NCBI GenBank assembly: GCA_903926205.1
Contig: CAIYID010000083.1
Coordinates: forward strand, 1 to 54,142
From: an uncultured Bdellovibrionales bacterium
Lineage (GTDB): Bacteria > Bdellovibrionota > Bdellovibrionia > Bdellovibrionales > Bdellovibrionaceae
Length of the DNA stretch: 54,142 nt
Reading direction: 5' to 3'
Shown here: positions 1 through 8,386 of the stretch, piece by piece
Position numbering within the stretch: the stretch's first letter is position 1
Layout: each line of letters begins with the position of its first letter
Notes under the pieces: generated by a model
Databases searched by the model: none
What the model saw: the letters and a program-made list of their open reading frames with translations, nothing else
What the model was told of the DNA's origin: nothing
Position numbers and translations under genes: made by a program

Positions 1-141
1 CGAGGGTTTACATCGAAGAATGGATGAGATACAGAATAGAGCCTATGGAATGCATAACTTTGGAAATTATAGAATCAGAGTGAAAGCATATTGTAGCTAA
101 CAGAAACCGTGACTGCCCCTACCTTTGGTGAAGAACCAAAA
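1..141. repeat. Terminal inverted repeat, left copy (IS end)
   Basis: Bases 1-141 are an exact reverse complement of 54002-54142, and the identity stops at the next base. The repeat contains the last codons of a transposase, a stop, and an IS-like tip whose outward-read sequence starts GGTTCTTCACC. The tip lies at about base 137, and four A residues follow in both copies. I read this as the inner edge of an insertion sequence where the assembly stopped. The 141-bp length would fit the overlap left by an assembler k-mer of 141, but that is inference. Confidence 0.85.
2..100 (+). mobile_element. Transposase C-terminal fragment (probably ISL3-type)
   Basis: The frame opens at the contig edge and ends at a TAA at 98-100, giving 32 residues that begin Glu-Gly and include RAYGMHNFGNYRIRV. 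This matches the general form of the C-terminus of ISL3/IS204/IS1001-type DDE transposases. There the catalytic Glu sits in an EG(L/V)N context and is followed by a basic region and a 'YGfrNfxNfRlRv' stretch. The fragment is cut by the contig end, so whether the element is intact cannot be judged. The same fragment occurs inverted at 54043-54141. The family assignment is from memory of the motif and is moderate. Confidence 0.55.
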
Positions 142-353
142 ATCGAGGGCTGTGAGTGGGCTTTAGCTTGGAATCTTGGGTTCGGACCCATTTTCCCAAG
201 TAGCAACGGAGTAGCAGAAAAGTAGCAAATGATTGAAATTTGCCGACGTTTCAAGTGGTTTCGGTGTCTGATTGCAGAAGCTCTGGTTAATGATTTTAGG
301 TACTTAGAACACTTGGTGATTCTGGGGATCTTGTCTTTTACCAATCAGAAGAT
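142..353. other. Gene-free stretch between IS edge and tRNA, with phased GTAGCA repeats
   Basis: No convincing gene is seen. The hexamer GTAGCA occurs at 200-205, 211-216 and 222-227, exactly 11 bp apart. A perfect hairpin (ACCAATC at 340-346, GATTGGT at 351-357, loop AGAA) abuts and includes the CCA end of the tRNA gene. The open frame on the minus strand at 75-344 crosses the IS edge and shows no recognisable family. Confidence 0.4.
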
Positions 354-430
<77 letters not shown>

Positions 431-444
431 ACAAGAATTAAGGC

Positions 445-473
445 AAGCTAATCCCTTATCTTAGCACAGTCAA
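445..473 (-). promoter_or_regulatory. Probable promoter of tRNA-fMet
   Basis: On the minus strand TTGACT (468-473) is followed after 17 bp by TAGCTT (445-450), about 14 bp before the tRNA's first base. The -35 box is near consensus and the -10 box is weak. The placement is right for a tRNA promoter. Confidence 0.4.
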
Positions 474-708
474 CTTTTTATATTTTTAACTGAAAATACG
501 AGCAACTTCGCCAAAAAATATCAAATTGAGAGGATCGATATCTATTTTTTTGGAATTTGAAAAACATTAAGCCAACTGGTTCGGCATCTAAGTCTTTGAA
601 GTTATGTGGCATTCTCAATCTGAGACGTCGTTAACAATGAGTAAGAATTTTGTAAATATAATTTAATACATTTAATTTACTTTTTACGAAGAAAACCGAA
701 AAGACATT

Positions 709-1341
709 ATGAACAAAAAATGGTTTCTCTATAATCAGCGTACAGAAATGCGATATGAAAATATTGAATTTGCTGAGGCCATTAAAAGAATTCACGAGTC
801 GAAATTAATTCTGACGGAATGGCTTGCTTGGAGAGAAGGAATGACGGATTGGGCAAAAGCAAGCGATATCCTTGAATTTCAGGCGAGCTTAACTTCTAAG
901 ATGGAACTGACTCCTATTCCTCAGAAAATTCCTAGGCCGGTGGTTCCACATAAAAAAATTATTTTAGAACAGGAAAATCAAATTCTTCGTATACATGAAC
1001 AAGAGGCTTCGGTGAGCAAGCCAGAGCGGAGAAAACATCAGCGACTGAAATTAAAATTTAAAATCATCATTAGTTGCAATAGTAAAACTTTTCGAAGTTT
1101 TACTAAGGATATTTCACTGGGAGGTGTTTTGTTGCAAGACCCCATCCCTCCAGAAATGCAAAACGAAACCTGTGAAATTTTTATTTCTAACTCGAAGGGC
1201 AACAAAAGCGTCAAATTTTCCTGTCGGGTTGTGAGTGACCCTAAAAAATTTGGACGCATTAGTTTTCAAGATACCGTGTTTGTTCAAGAGCTTGAACGTT
1301 GGCTTAAAGACGCCAAAATAAATTTCAAAAAAGCCGCTTAA
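709..1341 (+). CDS. GYF_2-like / PilZ-domain protein (predicted c-di-GMP receptor)
   Basis: The 210-aa cytoplasmic protein has two parts. Residues 1-57 resemble the GYF_2 (DUF4339) fold, with aromatic starts and a GMTDW signature. Residues ~105-205 form a PilZ domain with the RxxxR c-di-GMP motif (RRKHQR) and the second motif D-I-S-L-G-G. PilZ proteins bind cyclic di-GMP and relay it to motility, export or predation machinery. It stands alone, with divergent or unrelated neighbours. A 278-bp AT-rich upstream region separates it from the tRNA. The start ATG has only a weak purine-rich upstream stretch. The PilZ call is firm; the N-terminal domain is tentative. Confidence 0.85.
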   Translation: MNKKWFLYNQRTEMRYENIEFAEAIKRIHESKLILTEWLAWREGMTDWAKASDILEFQASLTSKMELTPIPQKIPRPVVPHKKIILEQENQILRIHEQEASVSKPERRKHQRLKLKFKIIISCNSKTFRSFTKDISLGGVLLQDPIPPEMQNETCEIFISNSKGNKSVKFSCRVVSDPKKFGRISFQDTVFVQELERWLKDAKINFKKAA

Positions 1342-1533
1342 AGCTGGTCTTTGAACCTGTAAAATTTTTTTCCTTTTCGGTTATGATTCATTCTTCAAAT
1401 TGAAATAAACAAAAAATTTAAAGCTTTAATTAATTTTGTCGATGAAGTCGTAAGAAAGACCTGTGTAACAGGGGCTCCTAAAACACCACTTCAAAATTAT
1501 TTGCTCGTGAGTAAATAAGAGAGGTTGATTTTC

Positions 1534-2490
1534 ATGAAAACAGCAATGCTCGTTATTTTTTCTTTGCTCATCAGTAAATTCGCATTAGCAGATTCTTATG
1601 TGAGTATGAGTAATACTCCGGTGTTGAGCGATCCTCAAAAAACTCAAATCTATATTTCAACAGCAACAGGCGCTAGCAAGGGAACAGTTGTTTTACTGCA
1701 TGGCTTTGTAATGATATCTCCTGATATTTATCAGGAGCTTATTAATGATTTAACCACTCGGGGTTACGATGTGATTTTTCCTCAATACCAAGAGGCGGGC
1801 CCTGGTATTGTTTTATCTATTGGATTGCTGGGTTTGATTGGATTTGATGGAGCGACTGTGAATCATGACAAGTGGACTGATAACGCTTGCGAGGGTATTC
1901 GTTGGGGACTCAGACAGCGACTTCCTTATTTGCAGGGTTTTTCGCCAGTTTTGCGTAAGCCCAGCGATCGCTTGTTTGTGTTCGGACATTCCATCGGAGG
2001 AGCGATTGGCTACAATCTTGCAAATCGTTGCACCGATGTTGGCGACAAAATTCAAGGTATGGTCTTGGCTAACGCTATTTTAGATCCCACCAAATTGTTG
2101 GACGCACAAAATTCTCCACTGCCGATGCCCGTGCCCCAAACGATCAATTTAAAATACGCGGGCGTGTTTAATGCCTTTCCGATTTTATTTTTAACCGGAG
2201 AACAAGACGCTTGGGGGAATCCGAACCAAGGTCAAGAATTCCTGGATGCCGCGATCAAGTCTCCCGACAAGAGGATACTGGTGGCTAAAGGACCTGATGC
2301 AAATCACCTAGCTCCCACCACCAATTCAGGAGCAGTCGGGGATTTGCTGACTCTACTCGGTGTGATGAACAGTATTGGTGGAAAGATTGTGCACAATAAT
2401 TTGGACACAAAATATTATTCCGCTGCAATTCTTCATCTTTTGTCTGGTGGCCTGCCAAGCACCTTCACTTCCGGTGTAGCTACGCAATAA
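1534..2490 (+). CDS. Exported alpha/beta-hydrolase
   Basis: A signal peptide (residues 1-19, ending A-L-A) precedes an alpha/beta-hydrolase fold. The oxyanion region is VVLLHGF, the nucleophile elbow is G-H-S-I-G-G, and a late D-A-N-H motif supplies the His. It probably acts on an ester or amide in the periplasm or outside the cell; the substrate is unknown. I chose ATG 1534 over the in-frame TTG at 1525 because GAGG (1521-1524) sits nine bases before 1534 but directly against 1525. It converges with the VWA lipoprotein gene, with only two bases between stops. Confidence 0.8.
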   Translation: MKTAMLVIFSLLISKFALADSYVSMSNTPVLSDPQKTQIYISTATGASKGTVVLLHGFVMISPDIYQELINDLTTRGYDVIFPQYQEAGPGIVLSIGLLGLIGFDGATVNHDKWTDNACEGIRWGLRQRLPYLQGFSPVLRKPSDRLFVFGHSIGGAIGYNLANRCTDVGDKIQGMVLANAILDPTKLLDAQNSPLPMPVPQTINLKYAGVFNAFPILFLTGEQDAWGNPNQGQEFLDAAIKSPDKRILVAKGPDANHLAPTTNSGAVGDLLTLLGVMNSIGGKIVHNNLDTKYYSAAILHLLSGGLPSTFTSGVATQ

Positions 2491-2492
2491 TC

Positions 2493-3980
2493 CTAAGGGC
2501 AAACTGTTTTTTGCATCAGATTATTAATATTGATCGTGCTCAGATTGGTTGAGTCTGTAAAAACACCATGACCATCTGAAGCGATTCCAGAAAGCATATT
2601 CACCGGCACGGTGCTGGCGTTTTGATTTCCGTATAAGACGGTGTCTAATGTTACAGCACCAGGAGCGGCCCCTAGAAGTGCATTAACATAGGGTGTATAA
2701 TTGGCGGACGTCGTCGTGTAAGAGATCGCTCCAGCGGGAGTAAAGTCAGAAGGTACTCCGTCTGACATCAATACGACGTAATACTTCAAACCACTTGCTC
2801 GATTTCCGCTCGTATTGTCTGGATCATTAGTGATCGCACGTTGAGCGTCCTGCATGGCAGAGAGATATGGCGTCAGGCCAAAAGCGATTGTACCGGCTGA
2901 AAAAGAAGTGATGGCATTTTGCATGACAGTCGATGAACTCGTGAAGGTGCTGGCACTTCCAGCTTGGCTCACATAGTCCACATCGGTATCGCCAAAAGAA
3001 ATTAATCCCCAGTAAAAATTATTTTTTGATTTGTAAGTGTTGAAGAAAGTATTTATCGAGCCCAAACGATAAGTATTGCTTGGATCTGTGCTGGTATTGG
3101 AGCCCGAGGTATCGACCAGAAATAAAATTTTCGCCATTGTAGACACGTTAGAAACAGTGCAGGAAGCACAAGACGCATACGCATAATTTCCATTGAAAGA
3201 ACCGTTCGTGCAAGTTTCGACTTGTGAGACGCAAGCTTGTGTCATCGTTGCGGCAGGAGCTTGATAGGCAGTGATGGTCTGTCCGTGTGGAATGGTTTGG
3301 CCATTGAAAGTGCAGGAAGCGGGTGGAGTGACGCTGCAACTCGAAAAAGCGAAAGTACCACTCAAAGTACCATTCGTACAGGTTCGTACTTCCGATGAGC
3401 AACTGTGTCCGTAAGGAACCGTGGAGGCTTGTGAGGCCGTCACAGTTTGTCCGCTAGGAATTGTTACACCATTAAATAAGCAAGAAGCTGGGGCTCCTGG
3501 TGTACAGCTCGAAAAAGCATACGTGCCACTTAGCGTGCCATTATTGCAAGTTCGATTTTCCGAAGAACAGCTTTGTCCGTAAGGAACCGTAGAGGCTTGT
3601 GAGGCCGTCACCGTCTGCCCGTGTGCAATGGTTTGCCCGTTGAAAGTACATGATGCCGGTGGGTTAACACTGCAGCTTGGAAAAGTGTAACTGCCACTCA
3701 AGACCCCATTGGTGCAGGTCTCAACTTGAGAAAGGCAACTTTGACCATAAGGCACTGAGGAGTTTTGATAAGTTGTGATGGTTTGTCCCTCAGAGAGTGT
3801 TTGACCATTGAAGAGACAGCTTTTTGGAGCCATGACAGCGACTTTGTTGTTTTCAATTGTCCAGCTGTCGTTTTGGGCACAGTTTTGATAAAACAAAAGA
3901 ACGAGGAATGCTGAGCAGAAGATCAAGGCTCTTTTAATTTTAGAAAAGCTAATTTTAAAAAAGGAATACCTTCGGCTCAT
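2493..3980 (-). CDS. VWA-domain lipoprotein with four Cys-rich repeats
   Basis: The 495-aa protein has an N-terminal hydrophobic segment ending in Y-Q-N-C (Cys34), a non-canonical lipobox that I associate with Bdellovibrio lipoproteins. Next come four tandem ~56-aa repeats (residues 54-273), each of the pattern ASC-FNGxTI-GQT-C-CxNGxLSG-SC, then a von Willebrand A domain (~283-490). The metal-binding MIDAS motif is D290-T-S-G-S. VWA domains mediate adhesion or metal-dependent protein contacts, so a surface adhesin or sensor is plausible. Each repeat has four Cys, suggesting disulfide-stabilised stalk modules. The function is inferred. Confidence 0.8.
   Translation of the reverse strand: MSRRYSFFKISFSKIKRALIFCSAFLVLLFYQNCAQNDSWTIENNKVAVMAPKSCLFNGQTLSEGQTITTYQNSSVPYGQSCLSQVETCTNGVLSGSYTFPSCSVNPPASCTFNGQTIAHGQTVTASQASTVPYGQSCSSENRTCNNGTLSGTYAFSSCTPGAPASCLFNGVTIPSGQTVTASQASTVPYGHSCSSEVRTCTNGTLSGTFAFSSCSVTPPASCTFNGQTIPHGQTITAYQAPAATMTQACVSQVETCTNGSFNGNYAYASCASCTVSNVSTMAKILFLVDTSGSNTSTDPSNTYRLGSINTFFNTYKSKNNFYWGLISFGDTDVDYVSQAGSASTFTSSSTVMQNAITSFSAGTIAFGLTPYLSAMQDAQRAITNDPDNTSGNRASGLKYYVVLMSDGVPSDFTPAGAISYTTTSANYTPYVNALLGAAPGAVTLDTVLYGNQNASTVPVNMLSGIASDGHGVFTDSTNLSTININNLMQKTVCP
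3162..3821 (-). repeat. Four tandem 168-bp coding repeats
   Basis: In-frame tandem units of 56 codons lie inside the VWA lipoprotein gene. Units 2 and 3 are the most alike at protein and DNA level; units 1 and 4 are more diverged. Such units can expand or contract by recombination, changing stalk length. Confidence 0.85.
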
Positions 3981-4144
3981 ATCCCCTCCGATAGTGACTG
4001 ATCGGAAGAACCCAGACTATCTAAAGGTCTAAGTTTGGAAAATCTCAAAATGTGTCACTTCTTTTTATCAAGGTAAGGGAAGCGTTCCAATAAAAGACGC
4101 TAGACGTCTGTTAACTAACGAAGGAATTTTTCCGAAACGAAAGA

Positions 4145-5308
4145 GTGATAGCAAGTCTCATTATTTTTCTAATATTGAATCAAACGCCGACTCAGGCGGC
4201 GTTCGACTGTTCGAAAGTGAAGCCCTCAAAAGAGCTTTATGAATATATTAAAAATAACTATCATTTTTGGAATGTTTCTAAGGAAGTCGATCAACTCAGC
4301 GCCTGTGACAAATCAAAGCCGCCACTGATGTCAGAGGCACAGGCGAAAGTTTTTCGAGACACAGGAATAATGGTCGAAGCCAGATATCTTATCGCCAAGG
4401 CAAGAGCTGATGCTAAAATGAGAGAAACGAAGGCTTCTTCACCTCAAAATAAATATATAGACCCTGACCAGTGCAGCTCTGTGGATCTGCGAAATCATTT
4501 TGGGCCGGTGAGGGATCAGGGCGAAATTGGCTGGTGCTACGCTTTTGCTACAGCTGATTTTATAGGATATAAAATAGGAGTCGATGTTTCCGCTGTTGAT
4601 TTAGCAATTAATTATCTGGCTGAGAAACAGCGCTCGACCGCGCCGAGTGATGATGGCAAGGGCGGGAGTCTTTTAGGGCTTATTGACCAAGTAAATAGAA
4701 TTGGAATTTGTAAAGAATCAGATTCTCCTTCAAATTTATTTTCGAATTCGGACGGTAACGAATGGTTCCGGTCGGTCTTAAAAAATACTTGGGATGAGTC
4801 CTGGCTAGGTCAGCTTTTTAATCAGTGTGTTGGGTCAGAGTCTTCGTCGAGTTGCCAAGGAGAGCATGATAAGTTGGATCAACAAGGACTGCCCGGACAG
4901 AAAACTTGGCCAGAAAGTAGTTTGTATGGCCAAAATTCAAAAAAGTGCAAAGATAAAAAATTGAGAGTTCATTTGCCGGAACCGAAGTGCTATTACAAAG
5001 TGAGTGGTGATGATAATTTTCAGTCACTTGTCATTGATAAAGAATTAACCGCCAAAATAGCAAAGCCTATTTATCTGTCATATCATAATAGCTTTTTAAT
5101 GATAAAAAGTCCGGACAATGATGCTCATGATTCTCTTATCGTGGGTAGACGACTCAATGCTGGAGTCTGTGAATATCTTATCAGAGATTCTTATGGACCA
5201 GACTGTAAACAGCGAAATTCAAAATTTAAATGCGAAAATGGAAATATTTGGATTCCTAAAGAGCTTCTTTTTCAACACGTAAAAAAAATCTGCGTCTATG
5301 GGGACTAA
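4145..5308 (+). CDS. Exported papain-like (C1-type) cysteine protease homologue
   Basis: A short signal peptide (about 19 residues, T-Q-A-A) is followed by a papain-type core. Residues DQGEIGWCYAFA contain the nucleophile Cys131 with the oxyanion Gln126-equivalent, and N-D-A-H gives His328. The third catalytic position, usually Asn in an NSWG motif, reads R-D-S-Y-G, so it is Asp348. About eleven further Cys could form disulfides. The start is GTG 4145 with a weak ribosome site; no better start keeps the signal peptide. It probably digests protein outside the cytoplasm, for a predator plausibly prey protein. The last four bases overlap the convergent ATPase gene. Confidence 0.8.
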   Translation: MIASLIIFLILNQTPTQAAFDCSKVKPSKELYEYIKNNYHFWNVSKEVDQLSACDKSKPPLMSEAQAKVFRDTGIMVEARYLIAKARADAKMRETKASSPQNKYIDPDQCSSVDLRNHFGPVRDQGEIGWCYAFATADFIGYKIGVDVSAVDLAINYLAEKQRSTAPSDDGKGGSLLGLIDQVNRIGICKESDSPSNLFSNSDGNEWFRSVLKNTWDESWLGQLFNQCVGSESSSSCQGEHDKLDQQGLPGQKTWPESSLYGQNSKKCKDKKLRVHLPEPKCYYKVSGDDNFQSLVIDKELTAKIAKPIYLSYHNSFLMIKSPDNDAHDSLIVGRRLNAGVCEYLIRDSYGPDCKQRNSKFKCENGNIWIPKELLFQHVKKICVYGD

Positions 5309-7695
5309 GTCTTCAAAAATAATTTCTTCAAACGGAAGATCGAAGCTAAAGCACCTAGCGCGCCAGGAACTAAAAGTTGCTTGAGACTTAATGAGCTAAA
5401 GTGAAGAAATTGAGCCGCTATCGGATTCATCACAAGAATAATTGAAGAAGTGATCAGCAAAATTATGGTGATAAAAAAGCGTCGATTAAATTTTGGAGCG
5501 ACTTCGGCTAAAACAAAAAAGATATTTCCAAATAAAACAGATTCAAAAGCGAGGGTTCGCGCTGTTTCTGGAGAGAGTTTAAGGTTTTCACCAAAAAGCC
5601 ACAGCGTTACAAGACTCAATAGCAATCCAGGAATGATAGCGTCGAGGAGTTGCCCTCGGGTTAAAAGGGCTCCTTTAGGATTTTTTGGTAAATGTTTTCC
5701 TTCAATATTTTCAAAAGTAAAAGCAGAGATCGGGTGAACGATGAGCTCTAAAAGAATAATATGAACGGGTAAAAGTAAAGAGGGCCAGCCTAAGAATGAA
5801 GGAATCATAGCTAGAAGAACAATTGGAATATGAAATGAAATAAGGTATGAAAAACTTCGTTGCAAATTAGAGAATATCTTTCGACCTTCAAAAACGGCTT
5901 CGACAATTCCGGAAAAATCATTTTTTAGCAAAACGATTTTAGCCGTGGCGCGAGCCACATCGGTGGCTGATTTTCCCATGCTAATTCCAATATCGGCAAG
6001 TTTAAGTGCTGGAGCATCGTTCACACCATCTCCGGTCATAGCGACAATTTTTCCGGCTTTTTGAAGTGCCTGAACCATCTCATGTTTTTGTTCAGGCAGG
6101 ACCCGGGCAAAAATAGCGCCTTCTGTATAAGCTTTTTCTTTTTCCGTTTCACTCATTTGGGAGAGCATTTGCCCCGTGAAGAGTCGATGATGAGAATGTG
6201 ATAATCCTATTTCATCAGCCACCGTGTGAGCGGTAAGAAGATGATCTCCAGTTAATATTTTAATATCGATGCCATCTTGCTGACACTGGAAGATCGCGTT
6301 TTTAACTGTCGAACGGATAGGATCGGTAAAAACAAAAAATCCCAAAAAATTCAAATTTTTTTCATCAATCAGGCGATCTCCAGTGCAGGCCCCAGCCCGA
6401 CCGGCCAGGCCGAGCACTCGCTTGCCAGAGCTTGCAAGCGCGACATTGATTGATTCAATTTGTGCCGCGGAGTCTTTGTCAATCGCACAATGTTCAAGGA
6501 CTCCTTCCATGGCTCCTTTCATGGCAATCAGGGTTTCACCAGAAGAGATATTTTTCCAAACGTGGGACATATGCTTGCCTTGAAGTTCAAAAGGATAGTC
6601 GTGGAGGAGCTCCCAGTCTTGAATCAGGTTTTTAAATTCAACTCCTTTTTTTAAAATGGCGATTTCTATTGAATCAACAATATGAATCTCGCAAGCGAGC
6701 AAAGCAAATTTCCAAAGTTCACCTTCAGAATAAGCGGAATTAATTTTTTTAATTTCTTCGAGTTGAAAAAGTCCTTCCGTCAGCGTTCCGGTTTTATCGG
6801 TGCAGATGACATCAACACCACCCAGCGTTTCAACGCAAGGAAGAGATTTGACCAGAAGTCCTTTTTTAGAAAGGCGCCAGGCACCAAGACTAAGATAAAG
6901 TGTGAGCACCAATGGAAATTCTTCCGGAACGGCAGCCATTCCAAGAGTGAGAGCGACAATAAGGCTTGGAATTAATTTTTCGGTGTGACGCCATTCTGTA
7001 ATGAATAGAACGACGGCGATGGCAGCGGCAACGGCGATCGCAATTTTTACGAAGTGAGCGACTTTTCTTTGAAGAGGACTTTGTAGACTTTTAATTTCAC
7101 TCAACATCAGCGCAATCATACCATATTTTGATTGTCGTCCAGTTTTTTGTACGAGACCGAGTCCGCGACCTGAGAGAACAATGGTCCCTCCAAAAAAAGA
7201 ATCTTCTTTATTTTTTTCAACAGGAATTGATTCGCCGGTGAGTGCGGCTTCGTTAATAGAAAGATTCTCTGCTTCTGCGAGGACTCCATCGGCCGGAAGA
7301 GTTTGACCTTCTTCAAAGACCAAGACATCGTCAGGCACAATTTCTCGAATAGGTAATTCTATGATGATGTTGTCTCGATAAACTTTAGAAGTTGGAGCCA
7401 ATGTGGTGCGAAGAGCGCTCAGGATACGACCAGATCTGACTTCAAGGAGCACATCAACGGCGGTCACGGGAATGAAAGCGCAGAATAAAACAACTGAATC
7501 CGTTCGATCGCCAAGAATCCAGTAAAGCCCCCCCAAAAGAAGAAGCATCAGTCCCATAGGGTCTAAAAGAATTTTTTTTATCTCAGAAAAAAAACGATTG
7601 AGTTGTCGAGGAATAACTTCATTGGGACCGAACTCAGCGAGTTTAGCTTTAGCTTGCTCCGCAGTTAAACCCCAGTGCGCAACTTTTTCGGCCAT
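5305..7695 (-). CDS. P-type cation-transporting ATPase (P2-like, substrate unclear)
   Basis: This 796-aa membrane pump has the full set of P-type motifs: ALTGES (actuator), DKTGTLTEG (phosphorylated Asp), a hinge GDGVNDAP, and N-terminal cation-ATPase residues. The ion-site helix M4 reads PEEFP, where Ca2+ pumps have PEGLP, and M6 carries L-L-E-L-I-V-H-P instead of the NxxTD of SERCA. The ion is therefore not evident. It is shorter than typical SERCA-type pumps (~900 aa). It lies downstream of hsp20 with a terminator-like hairpin between them, so it may be reached by read-through or have its own promoter. Confidence 0.9.
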   Translation of the reverse strand: MAEKVAHWGLTAEQAKAKLAEFGPNEVIPRQLNRFFSEIKKILLDPMGLMLLLLGGLYWILGDRTDSVVLFCAFIPVTAVDVLLEVRSGRILSALRTTLAPTSKVYRDNIIIELPIREIVPDDVLVFEEGQTLPADGVLAEAENLSINEAALTGESIPVEKNKEDSFFGGTIVLSGRGLGLVQKTGRQSKYGMIALMLSEIKSLQSPLQRKVAHFVKIAIAVAAAIAVVLFITEWRHTEKLIPSLIVALTLGMAAVPEEFPLVLTLYLSLGAWRLSKKGLLVKSLPCVETLGGVDVICTDKTGTLTEGLFQLEEIKKINSAYSEGELWKFALLACEIHIVDSIEIAILKKGVEFKNLIQDWELLHDYPFELQGKHMSHVWKNISSGETLIAMKGAMEGVLEHCAIDKDSAAQIESINVALASSGKRVLGLAGRAGACTGDRLIDEKNLNFLGFFVFTDPIRSTVKNAIFQCQQDGIDIKILTGDHLLTAHTVADEIGLSHSHHRLFTGQMLSQMSETEKEKAYTEGAIFARVLPEQKHEMVQALQKAGKIVAMTGDGVNDAPALKLADIGISMGKSATDVARATAKIVLLKNDFSGIVEAVFEGRKIFSNLQRSFSYLISFHIPIVLLAMIPSFLGWPSLLLPVHIILLELIVHPISAFTFENIEGKHLPKNPKGALLTRGQLLDAIIPGLLLSLVTLWLFGENLKLSPETARTLAFESVLFGNIFFVLAEVAPKFNRRFFITIILLITSSIILVMNPIAAQFLHFSSLSLKQLLVPGALGALASIFRLKKLFLKT

Positions 7696-7714
7696 TTATG
7701 ACTCCATCGTTTCT

Positions 7715-7759
7715 AAAAAAAATCCCGACTGTGAATTTTCGAATATAATCCACAGTCGG
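7715..7759 (-). terminator. Terminator/attenuator between hsp20 and the ATPase gene
   Basis: A perfect 9-bp stem (CCGACTGTG at 7725-7733 with CACAGTCGG at 7751-7759) has a 17-nt loop. On the minus strand it is followed by an eight-T run (7715-7722). It lies after the hsp20 stop and before the ATPase start. Confidence 0.75.
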
Positions 7760-7809
7760 CCAATCTTCAAAGAATTCGTGTCATTAAGGTCGAATTCTTG
7801 TTTTTTTTA

Positions 7810-8271
7810 TCAATGAATTGGAATTTGTTTTGCTTTAAGAAGCTCAGTTTTAGGAACTGTGATAGACAATACGCCGTTCTCAAACTTGGCTTCAATTTTT
7901 TTCTCATCAATCGGACCAGGTAGTGTAAACCTTCTCATGTAAGAACCATAATACATTTCCGATAGAAATTTCTTTTTAGTATCAGTCTTTTTCTCTTCTT
8001 TTCTTTCAGCATGAATCGTCAATTGATCTCGATCAGCCTCGACCCTTACCTGATCTTTTGTTACACCGGGCAAATCAGCTTTCACTAAATAACTACTTCC
8101 TTCATCTGTGATCTCACAGTCGGGTGCAGAAATTAGGTCCTGTTCGCCGTTCGGTGCTCTTAAATTTAAAAACTCATTAAAGAGCCGATCAAAGGGCTCC
8201 TGCATTTGAGAAATAGTACGAAAAGGATTTAATGCTCTACTGCTCACCCAACGATCTAATTGATTGGCCAT
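7810..8271 (-). CDS. Hsp20 / alpha-crystallin small heat-shock protein
   Basis: The 153-aa protein has a central alpha-crystallin domain (~45-140) with VKADLPGV at its start and the conserved G-V-L-S-I-T-V-P near its end. The C-terminal I-P-I resembles the I-x-I motif used for oligomer assembly. It holds unfolded proteins in the cytoplasm for refolding. The start is well supported by AAGGAGG seven bases upstream of ATG 8271. A long, apparently untranslated transcript region ends in a terminator only ~50 nt upstream, so hsp20 expression may depend on that RNA or on a promoter in the short AT-rich gap. Confidence 0.95.
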   Translation of the reverse strand: MANQLDRWVSSRALNPFRTISQMQEPFDRLFNEFLNLRAPNGEQDLISAPDCEITDEGSSYLVKADLPGVTKDQVRVEADRDQLTIHAERKEEKKTDTKKKFLSEMYYGSYMRRFTLPGPIDEKKIEAKFENGVLSITVPKTELLKAKQIPIH

Positions 8272-8323
8272 GAATATCCTCCTTGTGAATTGTTACGACC
8301 TCTTTTTTAAATATTATGTTTTT

Positions 8324-8386
8324 AAAAAAACGTGGTGGCGCGCCAGGCATAATTAAGAATAATCAGCCCGGCGGCTCCGCCACTGA
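8324..8386 (-). terminator. Rho-independent terminator ending the candidate long RNA
   Basis: On the minus strand GTGGCG ... CGCCAC encloses GCCGGGC/GCCTGGC (one G·U pair) around an AT-rich loop. CACG and a seven-T run (8324-8330) follow. It lies about 50 nt upstream of the hsp20 start codon, so it could also act as an attenuator for hsp20. Confidence 0.65.

Noticed and set aside
75..344. Open frame of 89 codons on the minus strand at the left end
   Set aside because: It runs across the IS edge into the IS tip, has no ribosome site or recognisable domain, and its 3' half is the complement of the IS end.
1441..1500. c-di-GMP riboswitch ahead of the hydrolase gene
   Set aside because: Only a small CCTGT/ACAGG hairpin is present; the conserved riboswitch core is missing.
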